13,659 bases of DNA from Planctomycetota bacterium (lineage in GTDB: Bacteria > Planctomycetota > B15-G4), in the NCBI GenBank assembly GCA_003644265.1, contig QNBX01000122.1, positions 1 to 13,659 of the forward strand, in the 5' to 3' direction. This document shows, piece after piece, positions 8,541 through 13,659 of this stretch. The notes under the pieces were generated by a model that saw only the letters and a list, made by a program, of their open reading frames with translations, was not told the origin of the DNA and searched no databases. A program made the position numbers and the translations under genes. How positions within the stretch are numbered: position 1 is the stretch's first letter; the number at the start of each line of letters is the position of its first letter.

Positions 8541-8932
8541 CAGTTCAGCTCCTCACGGTCGAGGCGGTCGAGCAGCTCACGAAAGGCCTCACGCTCCTTG
8601 GATGAGAAGCCCGCGCCATGCACGAGGTTGAGCAGCAGCGGCAGCGAGGCCCCGTCGCAGACCCGCTCGGCGAGCTGCTTCAGGCTGCGACCCAGCAGGT
8701 CGTCACGGCTCACCGCGGCGCGGAACAGGAAGGCCCGGCCACGCTTCTCGCTGGCCACGAAGCCCTTGTCCTGCAGGCGGTTGAGCAGGGTCTGGGCGGT
8801 GGTGTAGGCCCAGTCGCGGCCCTGCACCTCCGCCTCGCGCAGCACGTCGCGCACGGTGCCCTCGCCCAGCTGCCAGAGCACCTTGAGGATCTGGAGTTCG
8901 GTGTCGCTGACCAGCTTGGGGGGCGGTCCCAT
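8540..8932 (-). CDS. BlaI/MecI-family winged-helix repressor
   Basis: A protein of 130 residues, the usual length for the family. The N-terminal winged helix spans about 8-70: LSD/VSDTELQILKVLW, then the recognition-helix region WAYTTAQTLLNRLQDKGFV and the wing SEKRGRAFLF. The C-terminal dimer helices follow. The frame stays open upstream to 9112, but the ATG at 8932 starts the conserved domain and has AGGA/GAGG 4-5 bases before it; longer forms would translate the operator. BlaI proteins bind as dimers to dyads between promoter and gene and are cleaved or inactivated after signalling through BlaR1. The staphylococcal BlaI cleavage site (Asn101-Phe102) aligns by eye with Asn102-Leu103 here (LLLNLVHG). 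The target sequence is probably the double dyad at 8959-8990, giving autorepression. No beta-lactamase gene is in the window. Confidence 0.94.
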   Translation of the reverse strand: MGPPPKLVSDTELQILKVLWQLGEGTVRDVLREAEVQGRDWAYTTAQTLLNRLQDKGFVASEKRGRAFLFRAAVSRDDLLGRSLKQLAERVCDGASLPLLLNLVHGAGFSSKEREAFRELLDRLDREELN

Positions 8933-8958
8933 GGCGTCCTCAGGGGTGGCGAGAGATG

Positions 8959-8990
8959 TCCTACGCCCTGTAGTACTACGAGGCGTAGGA
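8959..8990. promoter_or_regulatory. Double BlaI-type operator (32-bp near-perfect palindrome)
   Basis: Fourteen of 16 base pairs are symmetric about the centre 8974/8975. It can be read as two 17-bp dyads, TCCTAC-N5-GTAGTA (8959-8975) and TACTAC-N5-GTAGGA (8974-8990), overlapping by 2 bp with a 15-bp period. The TACTAC/GTAGTA half-sites resemble the known mec/bla operator half-sites, though the staphylococcal spacing is N4 rather than N5. It lies 26 bases upstream of the repressor start and covers the predicted -10 element. I saw no second copy elsewhere in the window. Confidence 0.8.
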
Positions 8991-8998
8991 GTTGGCAA
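8970..8998 (-). promoter_or_regulatory. Promoter of the blaI-blaR1 operon
   Basis: On the minus strand a -35 TTGCCA (8998-8993, five of six matches to TTGACA) is followed after exactly 17 bases by TACTAC (8975-8970) as -10. Transcription should start near 8963, about 30 bases before the ATG at 8932. The -10 lies at the centre of the palindrome at 8959-8990, the arrangement expected for repression by blocking RNA polymerase. The -10 is only a half match to consensus, so the call rests on spacing and operator overlap. Confidence 0.55.
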
Positions 8999-9054
8999 CC
9001 GGCCTCGCCGGGGTTTTCTGTGACGAGCTGGTGAGCGCCGCGCGGAGCTGGCCC

Positions 9055-9633
9055 TCAGCCGCCCCGGTCCGCGCCCAGCTCCTTGGCCAGGAAGGCCCGC
9101 GCCAGGGCCCACTCGCGACGCACGGTGCGCTCGCTGACGTCGAGGGCGCTGGCGGTCTCGCGCACATCGAGACCGGCGTAGAAGCGCAGGCGCACCAACT
9201 TGGCCAGCTCGGGGTCGCGCTGCTCCAGGCGCTCGATGGCCTCGTCCACGGCCAGCACCTGGTCCAGCTGCACCTCGCCGGCCAGGTCGACGCCCGCCAG
9301 CGGCACGCGCCGCGCGCGCCCGCCGCGTTTGACCCGGCCGCGGGCGCGGGCGTGCTCGATCAGGATGCGCCGCATGGCCTCGGCCGCCGCCGCGACGAAG
9401 TGCGCGCGGTTGGCAAAGGGCGCGCCGTCGCCGGCCAGCCGCAGCCAGGCCTCGGACACCAGCGCCGTGGCCTGCAGCGTGTGCCCCGGCCGCTCGTTGG
9501 ACATGTGACAGCGAGCCAGCATGACCAGCTCGCCGTGGACCTGGTCTAGCAGGGCCTCGCTGGCCACGGCGTCCCCCGCGGCCGTGGCGGCGAGCAGGCG
9601 CGTGAGATCGTCTCCGGCGGGCATGGCTGCCAT
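9055..9633 (-). CDS. ECF RNA polymerase sigma factor, TIGR02999 type
   Basis: A protein of 192 residues from the ATG at 9633; ATG 9624 and TTG 9660 are alternatives, and none has a clear ribosome site. Region 2 covers about 10-95, with the family-typical HTLQATALVSEAWLRL (51-66) and HFVAAAAEAMRRILIEHAR (78-96). Region 4 covers about 135-185, with the helix-turn-helix GLDVRETASALDVSERTVRREWALARAFL. The length fits a two-domain ECF sigma without extra C-terminal extension. The pattern matches the TIGR02999 group found in planctomycetes, acidobacteria and relatives, where the neighbouring gene is usually a membrane Ser/Thr kinase thought to control the sigma. Here the nearest such kinase is 5.7 kb downstream on the same strand, with three genes between. 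No anti-sigma gene is visible. Targets are unknown. Confidence 0.92.
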   Translation of the reverse strand: MAAMPAGDDLTRLLAATAAGDAVASEALLDQVHGELVMLARCHMSNERPGHTLQATALVSEAWLRLAGDGAPFANRAHFVAAAAEAMRRILIEHARARGRVKRGGRARRVPLAGVDLAGEVQLDQVLAVDEAIERLEQRDPELAKLVRLRFYAGLDVRETASALDVSERTVRREWALARAFLAKELGADRGG

Positions 9634-9842
9634 TGCACGTCGAACGCGCGCTCGCCGCAACCGCAGATCAGCGGACCGCCGGCGTGGGGGCGCTGCAGCG
9701 TCGTGCTTGGCCCGGGGGCTGAGTGCAGCGCCGCTCGGGGCCGCGCCGCCAGGGCGGTGTGCGCAGCGGACACCGAAGAGCCGCCGCCCAACGCCCCGCG
9801 TATGCTCGGCAGCTCCATTGCCCCGCGCACTCGAGAACGCCC

Positions 9843-10340
9843 ATGGTCTCCGTCTTCGTGTTCAACACCTCCGGCGAGCTGGTGGGCCCGGTCGACTCGC
9901 CCCGGATCGAGAAGACCGAACAGCAGTGGCGCGCGCAGCTCACCCCCGAGCAATTCGAGGTGGTGCGCGCGTCCGGCACCGAGCGCCCCTTCTGCGGCAC
10001 GCTGCTGGACAACAAGCAAGAGGGCGTCTACGTCTGCGTGTGCTGCGGGCTGCCGCTGTTCTCCAGCGCCGCCAAGTTCAGCTCGGGCACGGGCTGGCCC
10101 AGCTTCTTCCAGCCCATCGGCGCGGGCAACGTGCACGAGACGCGCGACGAGGCCCACGGCATGCTGCGCGTGGAGATCACCTGCGCCCGCTGCGACGGCC
10201 ACCTGGGGCACGTGTTCGAGGACGGCCCGCCGCCGACGGGCCTGCGCTTCTGCCTCAACTCCGAGTCGTTGCAGTTCACGCCGGCGAAACAGCTGCACAC
10301 GCTGGCCGATCCCGCGGCGACGGGCGACGGCGCGGGCTGA
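9843..10340 (+). CDS. msrB: Peptide methionine-R-sulfoxide reductase MsrB
   Basis: A protein of 165 residues, full length for MsrB. It reduces the R epimer of methionine sulfoxide in proteins, using thioredoxin as the usual donor. Zinc cysteines are C65 and C68 (YVCVCCGLPLF) and C114 and C117 (CARCDGHLGHVF). GTGWPSF (82-88) and the catalytic GLRFCLNSESLQF motif (Cys137) are present. The common resolving-cysteine position in SGCGWPSF is Thr83 here; Cys51 (TERPFCG) is the only other candidate. No signal peptide is visible, so the protein is probably cytoplasmic. ATG 9843 starts the conserved region; longer in-frame starts such as 9723 add residues with no family likeness. A weak GAG lies upstream. 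The gene is divergent from the sigma gene across 209 bases, so the two could share regulation, but I found no operator there. Confidence 0.95.
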   Translation: MVSVFVFNTSGELVGPVDSPRIEKTEQQWRAQLTPEQFEVVRASGTERPFCGTLLDNKQEGVYVCVCCGLPLFSSAAKFSSGTGWPSFFQPIGAGNVHETRDEAHGMLRVEITCARCDGHLGHVFEDGPPPTGLRFCLNSESLQFTPAKQLHTLADPAATGDGAG

Positions 10341-10465
10341 CACACACGCTCCCCGCTCACATGACAAAGGGCGCCGGAGCCGCGCTGGCCCCGACGCCCC
10401 TCGTGCGCTGCGCCGCGTCGATCGCCAGGACATCAGCGACCGCGCGTCACGCGATCAGTGCTGCA

Positions 10466-11494
10466 TCAGGGGGTGAGCCCCATGATCGCGTTGCTGATGG
10501 AGACGCCGTGGATGGCGGCGGCGTCCTGGATCAGCCACTGCACCCAGATCTCCACGCCCGCCGGGATGGCCGGCGGCATGACGAACGGCAGCAGGATCTC
10601 TCCGCTTCCGTTGGTAGGCAAGATGACCGGATCGAGGAACGGCACCGGCATCAGCGTGCCGCCCTTGAAGGACACCGGGTTGCTCTCGAACGCCAGGAAC
10701 AGACCGGCCGTGGCGCCCGGCGCGGCGTTGGTCAGGTCGGCGCTGTTGGCCGAGCCGTCCGTCAGGTCGCCCGTGCCGCTCAGCAGCGGGTCGCCACTGA
10801 CGCCGGCCAGGGCGTTGCCCTGATCGCTCCAGGCGCTGGGGGCCGCGCAGTTGTTGGGACCACCCGGCGTGGGCAGGGCCTGCGCATAGGTGCTGCTGTC
10901 GAAGGCCGCGCCGCCGTCGGGGCAGCGGCCGCTGGACTCGGTGTCCTTGTTGCCGTTCTCGTTCTCATTGACCTGCGGGCCAGAGAGGCCCAGGGCCGAC
11001 AGCAGCGCCGCGTCGTCGTCGTCGCTGGTGTCGTAGACCAACGCGTCCACGAGTTGGGCGCCGGCTGGCGGCGCGGCCGCGAAGGTGTCGAAATCGCTGT
11101 CGGACAGGGTCCCGCTGGGGTCGAAGTACAGCGCCATGCCATCCGCACCGTTCTGGATGGCGTTGGTGGCCGGGAAGTTGCCCGGCGTGTAGTCGACGTT
11201 GGCGACGGTGGCCGCGCCCACGACAAAGTAGCCGTCAGCCGGGACGCTCTGACCGGCCAGGTCAAACGTCCTGTACTCGGCGTCGCCGCCGCTGTTGCCG
11301 TTGTAGAGCACGACGAACAAGCCCGTCAGGTCCATGCCGCCGGTGCCGAACAGCTCGAAGAACTCGACGCTGTCGGTGCTGGTCTGGTCGGCGTCGACCT
11401 CGTTGATGACGACGGTGGGAGTGCCGCTGACGCCGGCAAAGAGGGGAGCGGTCAGTGCCGCGACAAGAATGCAAATCAGGCTGAAGCTGCGCAT
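10466..11494 (-). CDS. Secreted lamin-tail-domain protein
   Basis: A protein of 342 residues. Residues 1-20 are a signal peptide (MRSF, hydrophobic core, then LFA|GVSG). The lamin tail domain spans about 25-215. It is recognised by the entry motif VVINEVDADQTSTDSVEFFELF, the strand LTGLFVVLYNGNSG, the turn VPADGYFVVG, and the typical closing SGRCPDG...ALPTPGGPNNC. The remaining 120 residues form a second beta-rich module ending in WVQWLIQDAAAIHGVSISNAIMGLTP. From memory, this resembles a C-terminal module recurring in secreted proteins of high-GC planctomycetes. Only two cysteines are present (191 and 216, flanking the domain end) apart from the one in the signal peptide, so they could pair. 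GGAGG (11503-11507) lies 8 bases before the ATG. The gene converges with msrB across 125 bases. Bacterial lamin-tail domains occur in extracellular and nuclease-linked proteins, but no nuclease domain is present here. Function unknown. Confidence 0.85.
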   Translation of the reverse strand: MRSFSLICILVAALTAPLFAGVSGTPTVVINEVDADQTSTDSVEFFELFGTGGMDLTGLFVVLYNGNSGGDAEYRTFDLAGQSVPADGYFVVGAATVANVDYTPGNFPATNAIQNGADGMALYFDPSGTLSDSDFDTFAAAPPAGAQLVDALVYDTSDDDDAALLSALGLSGPQVNENENGNKDTESSGRCPDGGAAFDSSTYAQALPTPGGPNNCAAPSAWSDQGNALAGVSGDPLLSGTGDLTDGSANSADLTNAAPGATAGLFLAFESNPVSFKGGTLMPVPFLDPVILPTNGSGEILLPFVMPPAIPAGVEIWVQWLIQDAAAIHGVSISNAIMGLTP

Positions 11495-11725
11495 GTTGGA
11501 TGCCTCCAGAGGATGTCAGTCGATGCTCAGGCCCCCCAGCCACCCCCGCGATGCGGAAGCCAGCCGGCAGGGCGGTCCCGCGCCGCGTCGGTCACGGCTG
11601 TGCCCGGCGCGTTGGTCCACTGGCGGGCTCCGCCCGATGGGAACCTGACGCACATCCTATGCGCCTTGCCCAGTACTGCCCAGTCTTCGATAGCGTGGGC
11701 TGGCCCGCTGAGGCGCCCCCGATCG

Positions 11726-11968
11726 GGAGCTCACGCCGCGGCGCTCGAAGCCGGTCAGGGCCCCGATGCGCTCGCTACAGCCTGGTCGGGACGCTGGCGC
11801 TACGGCGTGTGCGGCTCGTTGGCGCGCTACATCGACAGCCGGCTCGGACGGGAGGGTACACTGGCGCTGCTGGCAGCCACCACCAACGCGCAGGTCCTCG
11901 CCGCGCTGCAGACTACGGAGGCGCAGCTCTTGCTGGACTGGGACGCGTGGGTACGGGCCGGGGGCTGA
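11726..11968 (+). pseudogene. Possible C-terminal remnant of a peptidase-like gene
   Basis: One plus-strand frame ending in TGA at 11966-11968 reads as ordinary protein for its last 57-80 codons: RYGVCGSLARYIDSRLGREG, then LALLAATTNAQVLAAL and a closing LLLDWDAWVRAGG. The pattern 'Y-x-x-x-GS-x-x-RY(I/L)-x-x-R-x-G' followed by a leucine helix and a final Trp-rich segment is what I know from the C-terminal ends of gluzincin-type (HExxH) metallopeptidases, which place it after the zinc site. No start codon and no HExxH lie upstream in frame, and the frame further upstream does not look coding. So this is either a decayed gene end or a chance open frame. The 5' limit is approximate. Confidence 0.4.
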
Positions 11969-11993
11969 GGACGCGGCACCGATCCACCATGAC

Positions 11994-11998
11994 GGAGG
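11994..11998 (+). promoter_or_regulatory. Ribosome binding site deciding the start at 12007
   Basis: GGAGG lies 8 bases before the ATG at 12007. The earlier in-frame ATG at 11989 has no such site at a usable distance and would put five extra residues before the signal peptide, so 12007 is chosen. Confidence 0.75.
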
Positions 11999-12006
11999 CC
12001 GAACGC

Positions 12007-13332
12007 ATGAACACGCCCGAGAGACGACGCTGCCTGATCGCGCTCGCGCTGGCTGGGACCCTGCTCGCCATGGGACCCAAGTTCCCCAAGGCGGAGGTGC
12101 AGCGCATCCCGGGCTGGAGCACCGATCACGAGCCGGACTTCGGCGGCCTGCGACCGAAGCTGTCAGCCAGCGGACGCTGGATCGCGTTCGAGTCGAAGTC
12201 GACCAACCTGCTCGAGACCGAGGGCGACTTCTCCAACGACATCTACCTCTACGACGCGCGCAAAGACCTGACGCTCCAGGTGTCGCGCGTCGAGGGCGGT
12301 GGAGACCCGAGCCTGAGCTGCACGCGCCCCGCCATCGCTGGCTCCGGTCGCTTCGTGGCCTACGACAGCGCGGACACCCAGATCGTCACGCCCGACGTGG
12401 CCAACACCTCCGAGGTGTTCCTCTTCGACCGCAAGAAGAAGATCACCGAGCGCATCTCCGTCAGCTCGGAGGGCGAGGCGGTCAGCGGCCACAGCAGCGC
12501 CGCCGCGGTGAGCAAGAGCGGCCGCCATGTGGCCTTCGAGTCGACCTCGACCCAACTCGTCCCGGGAGACAGCAACAACAAGCGCGACATCTTCCTGCGC
12601 GACCGCAAGAAGCGCACCACGACGCGCCTCAGCCTGGCCTCTGACGGCGGGCAGGCGGACCAGGACTGCGTCGCGCCTGCCATCTCGGGCAACGGTCGCT
12701 TCGTGGCCTTCACCACCAGAGCGGCGCTGGTACCCGAGGACACCAACGGCTTCGAGGACGTCTACGTGGTCGACGCCAAGAAGCACACCATCGTGCGAGC
12801 CAGCGTGGCCAGCGACGGCTCCCAGGGCGAGCAGATCAAGGGCGCGACGCTCCCGCCCCGCAGCGGCCCCGACATCTCGATCTCTGCCAACGGTCGCTAC
12901 CTGGCGTTCCGCTCCGACGCCATGAACCTGGTGGCTGAAGCCAACACCGGCGGCGCCGACATCTTCCTGCGCGACCTCAAGAAGGGCAGCACCATCCTGG
13001 TGAGCAAGAACAGCGAGGGCGAGGCCGGAAACTCGGCCAGCGTCCTCCCCGCCATCTCGCCCGAGGGCCGCGTGGTCGCCTTCCAGAGCTATGCCACCAA
13101 CCTCGTGCCAGGTGACGCCAACGGCAAGCAGGACGTCTTCGTGCGCGACGTCAAGAAGGGCCAGACCGCGCGCGTGAGCCTCGGTCCCGATGCCGTGGAG
13201 GCCAACGACGTCAGCACGCTGGCGAGCGTGTCGGCGCGCGGCAAGTGGGTCGGATTCGAATCCGAGGCCACCAACCTGTTGGCGGGTGAGGACGGCAACG
13301 CCCGCAAGGACGTGTTCCTGCTGCGTCGCTGA
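12007..13332 (+). CDS. Secreted seven-repeat beta-propeller (PD40/TolB-like) protein
   Basis: A protein of 441 residues. Residues 6-22 are a signal peptide (RRR, then a hydrophobic core up to LAMG). The rest is seven copies of a 52-66 residue unit, best read as 'P-A-I-S-x-x-G-R-x-V-A-F-x-S-x-A-T-N-L-V-P-G-D-x-N-x-x-x-D-(I/V)-F-(L/V)-R-D-x-K-K-x-x-T-x-R-(I/V)-S'. Units start near 50, 107, 165, 223, 289, 347 and 405. The seventh lacks its last strand, and the N-terminal segment EVQRIPGWSTDHEPDF resembles that missing strand, so the ring is probably closed by the N-terminus as in classic propellers. PD40 repeats of this kind occur in secreted proteins of many bacteria. No enzyme motif is visible; binding outside the cytoplasm is inferred. 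The gene has its own GGAGG site and no operon partner. Confidence 0.9.
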   Translation: MNTPERRRCLIALALAGTLLAMGPKFPKAEVQRIPGWSTDHEPDFGGLRPKLSASGRWIAFESKSTNLLETEGDFSNDIYLYDARKDLTLQVSRVEGGGDPSLSCTRPAIAGSGRFVAYDSADTQIVTPDVANTSEVFLFDRKKKITERISVSSEGEAVSGHSSAAAVSKSGRHVAFESTSTQLVPGDSNNKRDIFLRDRKKRTTTRLSLASDGGQADQDCVAPAISGNGRFVAFTTRAALVPEDTNGFEDVYVVDAKKHTIVRASVASDGSQGEQIKGATLPPRSGPDISISANGRYLAFRSDAMNLVAEANTGGADIFLRDLKKGSTILVSKNSEGEAGNSASVLPAISPEGRVVAFQSYATNLVPGDANGKQDVFVRDVKKGQTARVSLGPDAVEANDVSTLASVSARGKWVGFESEATNLLAGEDGNARKDVFLLRR

Positions 13333-13364
13333 ACGGGAACCGTTCGCGCCGCCTCACGGAGGCG
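13331..13364. terminator. Two tandem hairpins between convergent genes, possible terminator
   Basis: GAACGG-GAA-CCGTTC (13331-13345, overlapping the stop codon) and CGCCTC-ACG-GAGGCG (13350-13364) are both perfect 6-bp stems with 3-base loops, 4 bases apart. They sit at the 3' end of the propeller gene and before the convergent protease gene's 3' end. Neither is followed by a T-run, so factor-independent termination is doubtful. Confidence 0.35.
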
Positions 13365-13407
13365 CGGCCGGTCGAGCGCAGGTCACGAGCGCAGCGCCCA
13401 CCCTCAC

Positions 13408-13659
13408 TCACTCCACCCAGCGCCCCGTGCCCGTGGTCAGCGCCTCCAGGAACTCCACCACCTCGCGGCTGGGCACGGCAAAGTTGAGCCCGGACGCCAT
13501 GGTGGAGCCCAGGGTATTCACGCCCACCCACGCGCCGGTGAGCGTGATCAGCGGACCGCCCGAGCTGCCCGGTGCGATGGTCGCGTCGGTCTGCAGGAAG
13601 TGCACGCCGCGCCCGTCGCCGGGGCGAACACCCATCAGGTTGCGGTCGGTCTGGCTCAC
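13408..13659 (-). CDS. HtrA/DegP-like trypsin-fold serine protease, 5' end cut by window edge
   Basis: The last 83 codons of a minus-strand gene running in from the right edge; the first codon visible (GTG) is only where the window ends. The segment VSQTDRN...VHFLQTDATIAPGSSGGPLI carries the catalytic serine (GSSGGP, second Ser, residue 33 of the visible part). VGVNTLGSTMASGLNFAVPS follows, the end of the S1C protease domain. In HtrA proteins a PDZ domain usually follows. Here the protein ends about 50 residues after the catalytic serine (EFLEALTTGTGRWVE), so there is no C-terminal PDZ. The His and Asp of the triad lie outside the window. Envelope location is usual for the family but cannot be seen here. 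Confidence 0.9.
   Translation of the reverse strand: MSQTDRNLMGVRPGDGRGVHFLQTDATIAPGSSGGPLITLTGAWVGVNTLGSTMASGLNFAVPSREVVEFLEALTTGTGRWVE

Larger units (their letters stand above)
11495..12006. other. Intergenic region between divergent secreted-protein genes
   Basis: This 512-base stretch separates the lamin-tail gene (minus) and the propeller gene (plus). Its left part (11495-11725) shows the ribosome site of the lamin-tail gene and otherwise nothing I can name; an 8-bp palindrome CAGTACTG at 11671-11678 is the only small structure. Its right part holds the gene remnant at 11726-11968 and the ribosome site of the next gene. Confidence 0.5.

Noticed and set aside
8999..9017. Hairpin CCGGC-CTC-GCCGG followed by GG and TTTT, like a factor-independent terminator on the plus strand
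   Set aside because: No plus-strand gene lies upstream of it; on the minus strand, where the sigma gene ends, it has no T-run. The stem is only 5 bp in a GC-rich genome.
9666..9680. A 15-base sequence GATCAGCGGACCGCC also present at 13547-13561
   Set aside because: The second copy encodes GGPLI of the protease. In a GC-rich 13.7 kb window one such match is expected by chance, and the flanks do not match.
9801..9806. TATGCT as a -10 element for msrB
   Set aside because: No -35-like hexamer lies 16-18 bases upstream; a match this weak is expected by chance.
9521..11968. An 815-codon open frame on the plus strand through msrB and against the lamin-tail gene
   Set aside because: It is in the wrong frame for msrB and antisense to the lamin-tail gene; its composition is Arg/Ala/Gly-rich without family likeness, except for its last 57-80 codons, which are treated separately.

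Overview
This is a GC-rich chromosomal segment that reads like a planctomycete, probably from one of the high-GC deep-branching groups. The pointers are an ECF sigma factor of the TIGR02999 type, a serine/threonine kinase with the short N-terminal helical leader usual in kinases paired with such sigmas, an M56/BlaI pair, a very large protein of carboxypeptidase-regulatory-like repeats, and a lamin-tail-domain secreted protein. This is inference from gene content; there is no rRNA or other marker in the window. I see no tRNA, rRNA, CRISPR array, insertion sequence or phage gene.

Layout. From 9633 down to 1 all genes except msrB lie on the minus strand, in transcription order: ECF sigma factor (9633-9055), BlaI-family repressor (8932-8540), M56/BlaR1-like membrane protease with a TPR C-terminus (8540-6093, start overlapping the blaI stop), membrane-anchored carboxypeptidase-regulatory-like repeat protein (5986-3647), TPR serine/threonine kinase (3332-693) and a purine-nucleoside/laccase-domain protein of the PgeF/YfiH family (624 to beyond the left edge). 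On the right, msrB (9843-10340, plus) is divergent from the sigma gene. A secreted lamin-tail-domain protein (11494-10466, minus) follows convergently. Then come a 512-base gap holding what looks like the C-terminal remnant of a gene, a secreted seven-fold repeat beta-propeller protein (12007-13332, plus), and the 3' part of an HtrA/trypsin-like protease (minus, running off the right edge).

How the parts may work together. The blaI-blaR1 pair forms a self-contained sensor-protease/repressor switch. Directly in front of blaI is a 32-bp near-perfect palindrome made of two overlapping CTAC-N5-GTAG operators. They sit on a TTGCCA/TACTAC promoter with a 17-base spacer, so the repressor should control its own transcription and probably the genes behind it. 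The BlaR1-like protein has no penicillin-binding sensor domain. Its extracytoplasmic part is a TPR array, so the signal is unlikely to be a beta-lactam. The sigma factor and the kinase belong to families that normally sit side by side, and here the BlaI/BlaR1/repeat-protein block lies between them. A regulatory island that received an inserted protease-repressor module is the most interesting reading of the window, but it is a hypothesis.
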